Below, in pieces: positions 16,632 through 25,327 of a stretch of DNA of 64,000 nucleotides. The notes beneath the pieces were generated by a model. It was given only the letters and a program-made list of their open reading frames with translations, ran no database searches and was not told the DNA's origin. The first letter of the stretch is position 1. Each line of letters starts with the position of its first letter. The DNA is from Komarekiella atlantica HA4396-MV6. GTDB taxonomy: Bacteria > Cyanobacteriota > Cyanobacteriia > Cyanobacteriales > Nostocaceae. Position numbers and translations under genes: made by a program. Location: assembly GCA_019359395.1 (NCBI GenBank), contig JAHHHK010000024.1:1-64000 (forward strand). Direction: 5' to 3'.

Positions 16632-18155
16632 TCATCCTATCTTATCCGTCCAAGCCAGAGTGCGGTTAACTGCCTTTTGCCAAGTAGCGAAGTTCGACAC
16701 GCTCTTGCTTTTTGGCTCAAATACGCATTCAATCTGCCGCTGGCGCACTAATGCTTCATAGCTATGCCAAAATCCTACAGCTAGACCTGCTGCAAATGCT
16801 GCTCCTTGAACAGTGGTATCACGCATTACCGAGCGTTCAACTGGAATATTTAATACATCAGCCTGGAACTGCATTAAGAAATTGTTCTCACAAGCACCAC
16901 CGTCTACAATTAATCGCCCCATTGGGGTGCTGCTAGATGCATTAATTGCCTGTACGACTTCGACAACTTGATAGGCGATCGCTTCCAAGACGGCGCGGAC
17001 TAGATGCTGTGGTTGTACACTGGCGGTAATGCCGAAAAAGGCTCCCCTAGCACTCATATCCCAGTAGGGTGCGCCTAGTCCGCTCAATGCAGGCACAAAG
17101 TATACCCCGCCATTATCCGCAACCTGATTTGCCATCGCTTCAGTTTCAGCAGCATTTTTAATCAGCTTGATGCCATCACGCAACCATTGGATACAAGCTC
17201 CAGTAGTAAACATACTGCCTTCTAAGGCATAGCCTACATCCATGCCGTTTTGGTTTGCTTGTGTCCATGCCACAGTGGAGATTAATTGATGTTGCGAGCG
17301 CACTATTTGAGAGCCAGTATGAGCTACTAAAAAGCTACCAGTGCCATAGGTGCATTTCATTAAACCGGGGCGATCGCAGCCATGACCAAACAAAGATGCT
17401 TGCTGATCTCCTAAAATAGCAGAGATGGGAATTTCAGCGCCAAGTATTGCTGGATTGGTAACTCCAAATACTCCCAAGCTGGGATGAATTTGAGGCAGGA
17501 TATGAGCCGGAATTTGGAATATATCGAGTAATTTCTGATCCCACTCACAAGTTTGGAGATTCATCAGCATTGTACGGCTAGCATTGCTGTGGTCGGTAGC
17601 ATGGATTCCACCTGTCAGGTTCCACAGCACCCAACTATCAATAGTGCCGGCTAAAACATTTTTGAGGTCAACGTCTGTAAAATGGTCTAGTAGCCACCTG
17701 AGTTTAGTAGCAGAAAAATAGGCATCAATGACTAATCCGGTGCGATCGTAAATTTCTTGAGCATACCCTTGTTGTAACTGCTGGCAAAGAGGAGCAGTAC
17801 GCCGATCTTGCCAAACAATCGCCCTATGTAATGGTTTACCTGTAGTTTTGTCCCAAATCAAGCAGGTTTCTCGCTGCACCGTCAGCCCCAGCGCCGCAAT
17901 TGCCGATGGTGCAATCTGGGCATTCTCAATTGCGGTTTGCATAACCCAGCAGGTGTCCCGCCAAATTTCTAAAGGGTCATGCTCTAGCCATCCGGGCTGA
18001 GGGTAATACTGTGTCAGTTCTTTGTATGCCTGCCCAACAATCTCGCAGTCTGCGTTAAACACAAAGGCACGGTTGCCTGTCGTACCCAAGTCCAGCGCTA
18101 AGATGTAGCCTAATGATGTTGTGCCAAGTGTCTGCATAACCGCCTTGAATGCCAT
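16632..18155 (-). CDS. glpK: Glycerol kinase
   Basis: 507 residues, close to the family's 495-505. The FGGY-kinase N-domain starts ILALDLGTTGNRAFVFNADC (phosphate 1 motif), with VQRETCLIWDKTTGKPLHRAIVWQDRRT after it; the C-domain has LIVDGGACENNFLMQFQADVL near residue 420. It catalyses ATP-dependent phosphorylation of glycerol to glycerol 3-phosphate for lipid synthesis. The start is uncertain between the ATG at 18155 and the next one six codons in (MQTLGTTSLGYILAL). No glpF or glpD neighbour is present, so it is probably monocistronic. Confidence 0.93.
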   Translation of the reverse strand: MAFKAVMQTLGTTSLGYILALDLGTTGNRAFVFNADCEIVGQAYKELTQYYPQPGWLEHDPLEIWRDTCWVMQTAIENAQIAPSAIAALGLTVQRETCLIWDKTTGKPLHRAIVWQDRRTAPLCQQLQQGYAQEIYDRTGLVIDAYFSATKLRWLLDHFTDVDLKNVLAGTIDSWVLWNLTGGIHATDHSNASRTMLMNLQTCEWDQKLLDIFQIPAHILPQIHPSLGVFGVTNPAILGAEIPISAILGDQQASLFGHGCDRPGLMKCTYGTGSFLVAHTGSQIVRSQHQLISTVAWTQANQNGMDVGYALEGSMFTTGACIQWLRDGIKLIKNAAETEAMANQVADNGGVYFVPALSGLGAPYWDMSARGAFFGITASVQPQHLVRAVLEAIAYQVVEVVQAINASSSTPMGRLIVDGGACENNFLMQFQADVLNIPVERSVMRDTTVQGAAFAAGLAVGFWHSYEALVRQRQIECVFEPKSKSVSNFATWQKAVNRTLAWTDKIG

Positions 18156-18217
18156 GATAGCGATTGTACAGGTATGGGGATTGTAATCCTAGTCCCGTCA
18201 AGGTGTAATATATTCTT

Positions 18218-18275
18218 CAAGCCTGCGGTATGGCTACGCTAAGTAAGAGCGACGTAGGAGCGTCACCCGGAGGGT
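18218..18275. repeat. Small dispersed repeat
   Basis: GCCTGCGGTATGGCTACGCT followed by a GACGTAGGAGCGTCACCCGG block in the gap between the PAS-Crp regulator and glpK. Confidence 0.55.
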
Positions 18276-18358
18276 GGTTCAAAAATCAAATTTTTAACCC
18301 CAAAATACAAAATATAAGTTCAGCAGAAAAATATACAACTTAGAATCCTTAATTTATT

Positions 18359-19540
18359 TCACTTTATTTTATTAACAATATCTTTCAAAATTATATGTTT
18401 TGTTGAGTCGAAACTGAGTATACCTTGTTGTTGTAATTTACCCATTAATCGGGTAATTGTAACTCTGGTAGTGCAGCAAGCATTGGCAATATCTTCATGA
18501 GTAAAGCGAACACTGAAGCGAGTTCCCTCCGACACAGTTTCACCAACTTCTTGTTTTAAAAGTTGTAATAGATGGTGCAAACGCTCTTGTACCCGTCGCC
18601 TTCCAGCAATCACTAAAAAAGATTCTGTCTGCTGTAACCGCTGATTGATTTTTGGTAAAATTGCATGGCTGAGCGTTGGTTGAGCAGCTATCTCTACTAC
18701 ATTAATTGACACTAACTCAATATCACAGAGGGCTGTTGCTTGGTAAATACTTAGAGAGGTCATACTAGAGCTAAAAACCATTCCTGCTGTTGCCAGCCCG
18801 ATTACTATTTCTTCGCCAGTTTCACAGAAGGTACTTAATTTGACCCAACCCTGACAAACATACAAAATTTCTAACGGGTTGACGGGAATATTTTCTCCTT
18901 TGGAATATTTTTGCACGGAGCGATCGCCGATGAGGTCACTGTCATTGTTAACTAAAGTTGGTTCTGCTCGTCGGCACTCATTAATGTTACGCAACGTCCA
19001 GCGCAGAGAGATTGACTTGCCCCGCTGATTGCGGACAACTGCTACTGTCAAAGCTGCCTTAAAATACTCGCCATGACGTTGCTGTAAGCGTACTATTAAT
19101 TCTTTAACTTTGTCCGATTGGCATAGCTCAATTAGTTGACTCCGAACGTGGTGACGTTCTTCTAGAAGGATAAAGTTAACTATTGGTTTGCCCACAATAA
19201 AATGTTTTGAAACATTAAGTAATGTTGCAGCAGCTAAGTTAGCTTCTTGGATTATGCCTTCTGCATTAGTTACTAAATAGCCCTCTGGCGCAAACTCAAA
19301 TAAATCTTGGTAGCGTTTGCGTTCTAGTTCTAGTAAATTTCGTGTTTGTACTAATTCCTCATTTTGCTGATACAGTTCCTCCACTGCTAACTGCACTACC
19401 TTGGAGGTGCTATAAAGTTCCTTAAAAGCTTGCGGCAAAAGGTCTGGTGGAATCCAGGGTAATACTGTTGCAGTTTGGTATAAATCTGCTAAACGCTTAT
19501 GCAATGCTTCTGTACGTTGGAGAAATAGTTCTATGTTCAC
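18359..19540 (-). CDS. PAS domain fused to Crp/Fnr-type regulator
   Basis: 393 residues. An N-terminal coiled-coil region (about 1-85) leads into a PAS domain (about 88-200, RYQDLFEFAPEGYLVTNAEG), a short linker, a cyclic-nucleotide-binding-like beta barrel (about 215-300, YVCQGWVKLSTFCETGEEIVIGLATAGMVF) and a Crp-type winged helix (about 335-390, FTHEDIANACCTTRVTITRLMGKLQQQGIL). The barrel lacks an evident phosphate-binding cassette for cAMP, so the PAS domain probably provides the signal. The PAS sequence is strikingly similar to the first PAS of the kinase at 53091. The large upstream gap of about 1 kb gives room for complex control. Confidence 0.85.
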   Translation of the reverse strand: MNIELFLQRTEALHKRLADLYQTATVLPWIPPDLLPQAFKELYSTSKVVQLAVEELYQQNEELVQTRNLLELERKRYQDLFEFAPEGYLVTNAEGIIQEANLAAATLLNVSKHFIVGKPIVNFILLEERHHVRSQLIELCQSDKVKELIVRLQQRHGEYFKAALTVAVVRNQRGKSISLRWTLRNINECRRAEPTLVNNDSDLIGDRSVQKYSKGENIPVNPLEILYVCQGWVKLSTFCETGEEIVIGLATAGMVFSSSMTSLSIYQATALCDIELVSINVVEIAAQPTLSHAILPKINQRLQQTESFLVIAGRRRVQERLHHLLQLLKQEVGETVSEGTRFSVRFTHEDIANACCTTRVTITRLMGKLQQQGILSFDSTKHIILKDIVNKIK

Positions 19541-20565
19541 CTTAACTTCCTGCTACTTGCTTGCAAAGGTTGGGCAAAAAAATCAACTACATAAAAATAC
19601 TGTTGGTAAATCAGGGTTAATAGGCGCATTTGCTTTGAATTATACCGACTGATTACTTTCTGTTCGCGGTTGCTGCTCACCTGACAGCAAATTCATTTCT
19701 AGGGACACTTTTGCTTGTGGTATTTTACCTATCATTCGCAAACAGTAAGCATAAATATCGGATTAAAGTATAATATTTAGCAATTTGCTGAGTAACGAAA
19801 TTAACCTTTACTAAGTGGAATGTGGGGCTAATTGAACTCTAGAACGGTGTATTCATTCTGGCTTTTTGAAAATTACTATCATCCTGCAATACGGATAAGC
19901 TAGTAATTTAAATCACATAGTATTGCGAACGTCAAGGCTTAAGTAGAATGCATTGAAAGAATCTATAGTCAAGATTGATAAGTTTGACACACCTCCTAGA
20001 CAAATATTTTACAGCTTGCTATTACCAAATGATAAAGCTATAGCCAATCAGAGTAATAAAAAAATTTGTCTGTTGCGTGAATTTGAATCAAACTAAGTTT
20101 GGCAGTAGTTTGGATATAGGTAAATCAATCTTTACTAAAATTGCTCTTTATTTTTGAATAATGCTTCTGTTTTTGAATCATAATTTTTATTCCTCGATAA
20201 TTTAGTCTTTATGTTTTTTACTGCTATTAACCATCACAATAACCGTTAATATTTTCTACAACTTCCACCACAGGATCAAGCTACTATTACTGAAGGGATA
20301 TAGTTTAGTTAACTTTGTATGTGTTGATGAATACGATTAAATTTTATATATTTTACATATTTTTAACGTAAACTAGCAGGTGGGTAAGAGGGACGGTTTT
20401 GCCTAGTAAAAGCTAATACAAGTCAGTTAGTTTAATCACCAAAAAAATTGTATAGAGCAATACACAGTTATTTAACAATGATCCGTCTCTTTAGTTAGAG
20501 ATAAGCGAAAGAGTAACTTGCTGTAATTGAAGAATGCGTAACAGCTTATCAATGCGCGAGATCTC
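19541..20565. other. 1-kb gap without protein genes
   Basis: AT-rich with no convincing coding frame on either strand. It ends in a plus-strand hairpin with a T-run (20566-20618) that no protein gene explains, so a non-coding RNA may lie in roughly the last 200-300 bp. The side next to 19540 should hold the promoter of the PAS-Crp gene. Confidence 0.5.
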
Positions 20566-20618
20566 AGGAGTGATAGGTGAGGTGTAAATGCTATCAAGTC
20601 TTATCACTCCTCTTTTTT
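20566..20618 (+). terminator. Intrinsic terminator-like hairpin, plus strand
   Basis: AGGAGTGATA at 20566 pairs perfectly with TATCACTCCT at 20602-20611, followed by C and six T residues on the plus strand. The neighbouring acyl-CoA synthetase gene ends at 20621 on the other strand, where the hairpin is not followed by U residues. It therefore terminates a plus-strand transcript from the gap, or is read in both directions. Confidence 0.55.
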
Positions 20619-20620
20619 AA

Positions 20621-22141
20621 CTATGCAATGTTAAGTAATTTCGCCATAGCTAGCCGTTGCAATTTGCCAGTGGCTCCACGAGGTAGTTGATCCAGAATGT
20701 AAATTTGCTTGGGGATTTTGAAGTCTGCCAACATAGTTGAGCAGTGTGCTAAAAGTTCTTCTTTGCTGGTTTCTGCTTTGAGGACTACAGCGGCGTGGAT
20801 ATCTTCTCCTAGGGTTTTGTGAGGAACGGCAAAGGCCAGAGCTTCGACAACTTGAGGATGGCGTAGCAAGACATCATCCACCTCTAAGGGAGAAATTTTT
20901 TCCCCACCCCGGTTAATCAACTCTTTAATGCGTCCAGTCAGACAAAGATAGCCATCTTCGTCCAGTGTGCCTTGATCGCCCGTACGGAACCAACCGTTGA
21001 CAAAAGCAACGGCATTAGCTTCTGGGTTATTTTCGTAGCCGTCAATAACATTGGGTGCTTTAATTACTACCTCGCCTAAGCTTCCTTGTGGGAGCAGATT
21101 GCCTTCATCCATGATGCCGACTTCTACACCAAAGCCATAGCCAACAGTTCCGGGTTTCCGCACTTTTGGCGGTAAGGGGTTAGTCGTCATTAAGTGAGAT
21201 GCTTCGGTCATACTGTAAGATTCCAGCACAGGAGCATTCAGGGTTGCTTCTAGCTGTTCGATGATAATTGGGGGTAGAGGAGCACTACTTGAGCGAATAA
21301 AGCGGAAGGGGTTGGCTTGGACAATTTCTGTGTTGCGGCTGGCGCGTGCCAAGATTGTCTGGTGCATGGTGGGCGCAGCGGAGTACCAGGTAGGTTTGAA
21401 GGTTGCTACCAGTTTCCAAAATTCTAAGGCATTAAAACCATTGGGACAAACTAGTGTACCGCCAGATGCCAAGGTTGCTAGCAAACACCCCACTAGTCCG
21501 TGTATGTGGAACAGTGGCATTAAACAAAGTGTAGTGTCAGATGCCGTTAGGGAGTAAGCACCGATAATGTTATTGGCTGAGGCGATTAGGTTTCGATGCC
21601 GAATGGGGACACGTTTAGGGCGACTAGTAGTCCCGCTGGTATGCAGAATCATCGCTACATCATCGGCATTCGGGGCTGCGGGATTGAGGGATTCTCTTGG
21701 TGCTGAGCCTGTTTTGACTAATTCAAAGCTTAATGTGCCGTCAGTGTTGACTTTGGCATTGATTAGCATCATGTCAGACGTGGTGGCGGACATTGCTGCT
21801 TCTGGTTCCTCAGACAGAGTAATCAACGCTTTTGCCTGGGTATCTTCGTAGTAGAAGGCAAATTCTTCTTGCTTATATTTGGGATTTAGGGGTGCAGCAG
21901 TGCCACACAAAGAAGCAGCAATAAAGGTAATTGCCATCGGTGAACCGTTAGTCATCGCAATGGCAATGCGTTCACCGGAGGTGTTGGCGGAGCCATCGCC
22001 TTTTTTCAACCCAAAACTGTTAAGTTGAGACACTAATTCAATAACATTTTCACGCAATTGTTTATAGCTCAGTGACGCTCCATTAGGTGTTACCAAGGCT
22101 GGATGATTGTCTTCCCCTGCTAAAAGCTCAAATAAATTCAT
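20621..22141 (-). CDS. Acyl-CoA synthetase (AMP-forming, oxalate-CoA ligase-like)
   Basis: 506 residues from the ATG at 22141, which has GGAGG nine bases upstream (an in-frame start eight codons earlier is less likely). ANL-superfamily motifs: the phosphate loop ILHTSGTTSRPKRVP, the A5 motif ESYSMTEASH, WFRTGDQG (A7), GRIKELINRGGEKISP (A8) and the C-terminal PRGATGKLQR with the catalytic Lys. Overall resemblance is to the small-acid acyl-CoA synthetases of the AAE3/oxalyl-CoA group, but substrate choice cannot be read from motifs. Divergent from the BMP-family lipoprotein gene. Confidence 0.85.
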   Translation of the reverse strand: MNLFELLAGEDNHPALVTPNGASLSYKQLRENVIELVSQLNSFGLKKGDGSANTSGERIAIAMTNGSPMAITFIAASLCGTAAPLNPKYKQEEFAFYYEDTQAKALITLSEEPEAAMSATTSDMMLINAKVNTDGTLSFELVKTGSAPRESLNPAAPNADDVAMILHTSGTTSRPKRVPIRHRNLIASANNIIGAYSLTASDTTLCLMPLFHIHGLVGCLLATLASGGTLVCPNGFNALEFWKLVATFKPTWYSAAPTMHQTILARASRNTEIVQANPFRFIRSSSAPLPPIIIEQLEATLNAPVLESYSMTEASHLMTTNPLPPKVRKPGTVGYGFGVEVGIMDEGNLLPQGSLGEVVIKAPNVIDGYENNPEANAVAFVNGWFRTGDQGTLDEDGYLCLTGRIKELINRGGEKISPLEVDDVLLRHPQVVEALAFAVPHKTLGEDIHAAVVLKAETSKEELLAHCSTMLADFKIPKQIYILDQLPRGATGKLQRLAMAKLLNIA

Positions 22142-22378
22142 TAAGTAACCTCCAAAAAACCCCATCTCTTTATAGGAATAATTATTAAGTAAAAACCTGT
22201 ATTCTAATATACGCTTTATTAAAAAATATTGTGATTTTGTATAATATCAACCATTATTTGCTTTCTTTTACATGTAAGTTAACGGCAAAAATCCAAAGCT
22301 AAAATTAAGTAAGTACTGTGTTTTTCGCTACTTAGACTCAGAAAAATCTGTTCCAGCAACTAAACCAAAACAATAAAT

Positions 22379-23509
22379 ATGGATCGTCGGAATTTTCTAA
22401 AGTATGCCACTTTAGCAGGATCTAGTTTTGCCTTGGCTAGCTGTATTCAGGGTAGATCCAATTCACAGAGTGAGGTATTTCCCTCAGCGTCGCCTGTGGT
22501 AGGAAATGAACCCTTAAAGGTGGGATTTATTTATGTAGGGTCTGTGAGCGATTTTGGCTGGACTTATGCCCATGATTTAGGGCGCAGAGAAATGGAAGCC
22601 AATCTTCAAGATAAGGTAAAAACTACTTTTATCGAAAATGTTAACGAGGGTGCTGATGCCGAAAAGGTGATACGTCAACTGGCATTAGATGGCAACAAGT
22701 TGATTTTCACGACTTCCTTTGGCTACATGAACCCTACAATTAAAGTCGCCAAAGATTTTCCCAATGTGGTTTTTGAACACTGCACCGGATACAAACGCAT
22801 TGCCAATGTCGGCACTTATTTAGGACGCTCTGAAGAACCGCGATACTTAATCGGCATGATTGCTGGGAAGATGACAAAATCTAATATAGTTGGTTTTATC
22901 GGAGCCTACCCCATTCCAGAGGTGATTCGAGGGATAGGTGCATTCGCCCAAGGACTGCGGGCAACAAATCCCCAAGCAAAAGTTAGAGTATCTTGGGTGC
23001 AAAGTTGGTACGATTCAGCTAAAGAGAGGGAAGCAGCTCAAGCTTTGATCAATTTAGGTGCGGATATTATGACGCAGCATACTGGCTCAGGTGCTATTGT
23101 GCAACTAGCTGAGGAAAAGGGCATTTATGCTTTTGGCTACAACACTGACATGAGTAAGTTTGGTCAAAAAGCACACCTGACATCTGCAATTAATAAATGG
23201 GGCAAATTTTATACAGATAAAGCTTTGGCTGTGATGAGTGGCACATGGCAATCACAAGCGGTTTGGGATGGCATTGGTGATGAGATGGTAGATATTTCCC
23301 CAATGAATCAAGTGATTCCGGCTGATGTGCAACAATTAGTAAACACAAAGCGCGATGAGTTTATTCAAGGTACTGCTCATCCTTTTGATGGCCCAGTGAC
23401 AGACCAAAAGGGAGTAGTGCGAGTACCAAAAGGGAAGGTGTTGGATGATCAGGGACAACTAGCGATGGATTGGTATGTTGAGGGAATTGAAGGGTTTGTT
23501 CGTCGGTGA
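22379..23509 (+). CDS. BMP-family ABC transporter substrate-binding lipoprotein
   Basis: 376 residues. The N-terminus MDRRNFLKYATLAGSSFALASC combines a Tat-like RR motif with a lipobox (LASC, Cys at 22), so it is probably exported and lipid-anchored. The body matches the basic membrane protein/Med family: KVGFIYVGSVSDFGWTYAHDLGRREMEANL, then GADIMTQHTGSGAIVQLAEEKGIYAFGYNTDM. Relatives bind purine nucleosides or related compounds for ABC import. No permease or ATPase genes are adjacent. It is divergent from the acyl-CoA synthetase, with a 237-bp gap containing both promoters. Confidence 0.88.
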   Translation: MDRRNFLKYATLAGSSFALASCIQGRSNSQSEVFPSASPVVGNEPLKVGFIYVGSVSDFGWTYAHDLGRREMEANLQDKVKTTFIENVNEGADAEKVIRQLALDGNKLIFTTSFGYMNPTIKVAKDFPNVVFEHCTGYKRIANVGTYLGRSEEPRYLIGMIAGKMTKSNIVGFIGAYPIPEVIRGIGAFAQGLRATNPQAKVRVSWVQSWYDSAKEREAAQALINLGADIMTQHTGSGAIVQLAEEKGIYAFGYNTDMSKFGQKAHLTSAINKWGKFYTDKALAVMSGTWQSQAVWDGIGDEMVDISPMNQVIPADVQQLVNTKRDEFIQGTAHPFDGPVTDQKGVVRVPKGKVLDDQGQLAMDWYVEGIEGFVRR

Positions 23510-23672
23510 CTTTGTGAGTTTGGGTAGATTGATGGGTGATGATTGCGTCTACCCAAGTCTCAGCGGCTCTCTTGTCCCCTGTTCGGGTTACGCCGAGGTC
23601 AGCAGCGATTCTTTTGAGTCGGGGGAGGGTGTAGCGGGAGAGGGCTTGCTGTGTGTATTGCGGATGGGTCAT
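23510..23672 (-). pseudogene. N-terminal remnant of a SAP-like domain protein
   Basis: About 54 codons starting MTHPQYTQQALSRYTLPRLKRIAADLGVTRTGDKRAAETWVDAIITHQ. This SAP/Rho-N-like module heads many Nostoc proteins, several of them plasmid-borne. The frame runs on into the antisense of the lipoprotein gene, where the sequence loses any protein character, so the downstream part is gone. It lies 3' of the lipoprotein stop, on the opposite strand. Confidence 0.55.
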
Positions 23673-23749
23673 AATAATAAGGGTTTCAGTCCTGTCATTT
23701 GCATACTACAAACCTCTTTTTAGGTAAATTTGTACTATTTTGCCCCTAG

Positions 23750-23950
23750 TGTCAGCTACGCTATATCTACGCCAAATTTTGTCCCCACTGTTGGACTCCC
23801 GGAACAACCCTTGAAGAAATTTGGTTGTCACCGCGATCGCAGTTTTGTTTCTTGTGTGGTATGGCTTTACGTAATAGTTGTACTAATTGCAACGAACCGA
23901 TTACGTCATTGAAGTTTCGTTTTTGTCCTTATTGTGGCTTTCCGTACTAA
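23750..23950 (+). pseudogene. Zinc-ribbon reading frame without a start
   Basis: Between a TAG (23747) and TAA (23948) an open frame encodes four Cys pairs: FCPHC, FCFLCG, SCTNC and FCPYCGFPY, as in double zinc-ribbon proteins. No ATG/GTG precedes the first pair; an ATG at 23861 would give a 29-residue peptide with just the last two pairs (MALRNSCTNCNEPITS onwards). It is either the tail of a decayed zinc-ribbon gene or a real micro-protein starting at 23861. Confidence 0.4.
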
Positions 23951-24077
23951 GATTATCACCTCCCACAAGGGAGTTAATCATGGCGTGTTCATGGTCATAG
24001 CCGGAACCAATATGACGTGAAGCCGAGATACGGATACCGTTGGCAAAACATTACCTAACGTAAAAATGCCGATTTTA

Positions 24078-24126
24078 CCGCGTATTACATGGAAAAGATG
24101 GTTCACCTTTTCGTGTAATACACGGG
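24078..24126. repeat. Imperfect 20-bp inverted repeat hairpin
   Basis: CCGCGTATTACATGGAAAAG faces CTTTTCGTGTAATACACGGG over a 9-bp loop, and a third related half-copy (GATGTAATACACAG) follows near 24156, adjoining the truncated RecD2 gene end. It may be the end of a small mobile repeat. Nothing else is seen in 23951-24175. Confidence 0.55.
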
Positions 24127-24175
24127 TGGATATCGTCATTTCTAGCTAAATTTACGATGTAATACACAGTTAAGT

Positions 24176-24622
24176 TTATGTTGAAACGGGATATTCAGGG
24201 GAAGTTTGCGCTAAAGGGTCAATTTGGTTTTCAATAATCTCCAGAGTTTCCAAACCAAAGTGAGCAACAATCCGTCTTGCTGTGACGGGGCCCACGCCTT
24301 TGATTAGACCACTGCCCAAATATTTCTCAATTCCGGTGATAGTGGCGGGTTTAGTTTCTTTGTAATTAACAACTTGGAACTGGGAGCCAAATTGGGGATG
24401 ATCACGCCAAAAACCAGTTAGTTGCAGAGTTTGCCCTGGTTGAATATTTGCGAAACTGCCGATGATGGTGGTTAAATTTTTGGACTTGGGATGTACTAGA
24501 CGCGCCACAGTATACTCCGACTCTTCTGAATGAAAGGTCAAGCGTTCTATTACTCCAGTAATGATTTCATACTGAGGAGTAGGGTTAACTTGTTGCTGAG
24601 TAGGAGTAGGAGAAGTAGACAT
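24176..24622 (-). pseudogene. RecD2/YrrC helicase, N-terminal fragment only
   Basis: 148 residues compared with about 740 for the full protein. The N-terminal OB-like domain of RecD2 is clear (ITGVIERLTFHSEESEYTVARLV, then LTGFWRDHPQFGSQFQV) and the helix-hairpin-helix begins (YLGSGLIKGVGPVTARRIVAHFG), after which the sequence ends in an unrelated tail. No helicase motifs remain. ATG at 24622 is chosen over a TTG upstream. The break point is next to the inverted repeats at 24078-24170. Confidence 0.75.
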
Positions 24623-24807
24623 TAGTTTGTGCAAAAATGCCTTGTGTTGTCGTTACGGCAAAATATTTACAGTACAAGCATTAATGAGCCATTATTGTAG
24701 TACATATATACTAAAATATCATTGTTTGTTTTAGGAACAAGGAGATACGAGTCATCACCAAGATATTTTGGAGGAAATTTGGAAGTTGAACGCCGTATCA
24801 AATAAGT

Positions 24808-24833
24808 CTTTGGGGTGCGATCGCACCCCAAAG
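24808..24833. repeat. 26-bp perfect palindrome containing HIP1
   Basis: CTTTGGGGTGCGA followed by its exact complement, with GCGATCGC at the centre. It lies in the non-coding 24635-25327 gap, where no gene is seen and dispersed repeats occur at 25130-25216. Confidence 0.8.
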
Positions 24834-25129
24834 CTTCCGCTTCGGAGTTACAATAATGCGATTAATTAGTTTTAATTAATTCGCCTCTACATTGTTAGTG
24901 GAGGCTTCTCGCCAAGATAAATGAAAACATTATAATACACTATTTTCCATTAATTTGTTTTCACATTGTTAGTATAAACGGTCTTATGAAACTTGTCTTC
25001 AGAGCTAGCTCGACTTCATAAGAATGATGTTGCATAACTGATTCATATAACTATTTTGTTTCAATACTCATTTGCTACTATTAAGCCATCAAATCAGAGG
25101 TTTGATAGGGATCTTAAACCTGTTTATTC

Positions 25130-25216
25130 AGACGCTCTCTACGAGACCTGCGGTAGCTTGGCTTTTGAGTAGAGGTACGCACTCGCTTTGCGTGGCGCTA
25201 TCCGCCAATCGCTAAC
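25130..25216. repeat. Dispersed repeat cluster
   Basis: GACGCTCTCTACGAGACCTG, then GTAGAGGTACGCACTCGC and GCGTGGCGCTATCCGCC blocks, upstream of the glycosyltransferase gene. Confidence 0.6.
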
Positions 25217-25327
25217 ATTACATCTGAATTCTGGCGAAGTAGCGCATGTATTCTTTCTTAATAACGTCACAACTTAATTGCCTAATTATGATGATTTATC
25301 TATTCATTCAACCAATAATTACTAAAT

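Noticed and set aside
20566-20618. Hairpin as the terminator of the acyl-CoA synthetase gene
   Set aside because: On the minus strand the stem is followed by GAGATCTC, not a U-run; the T-run is on the plus strand.
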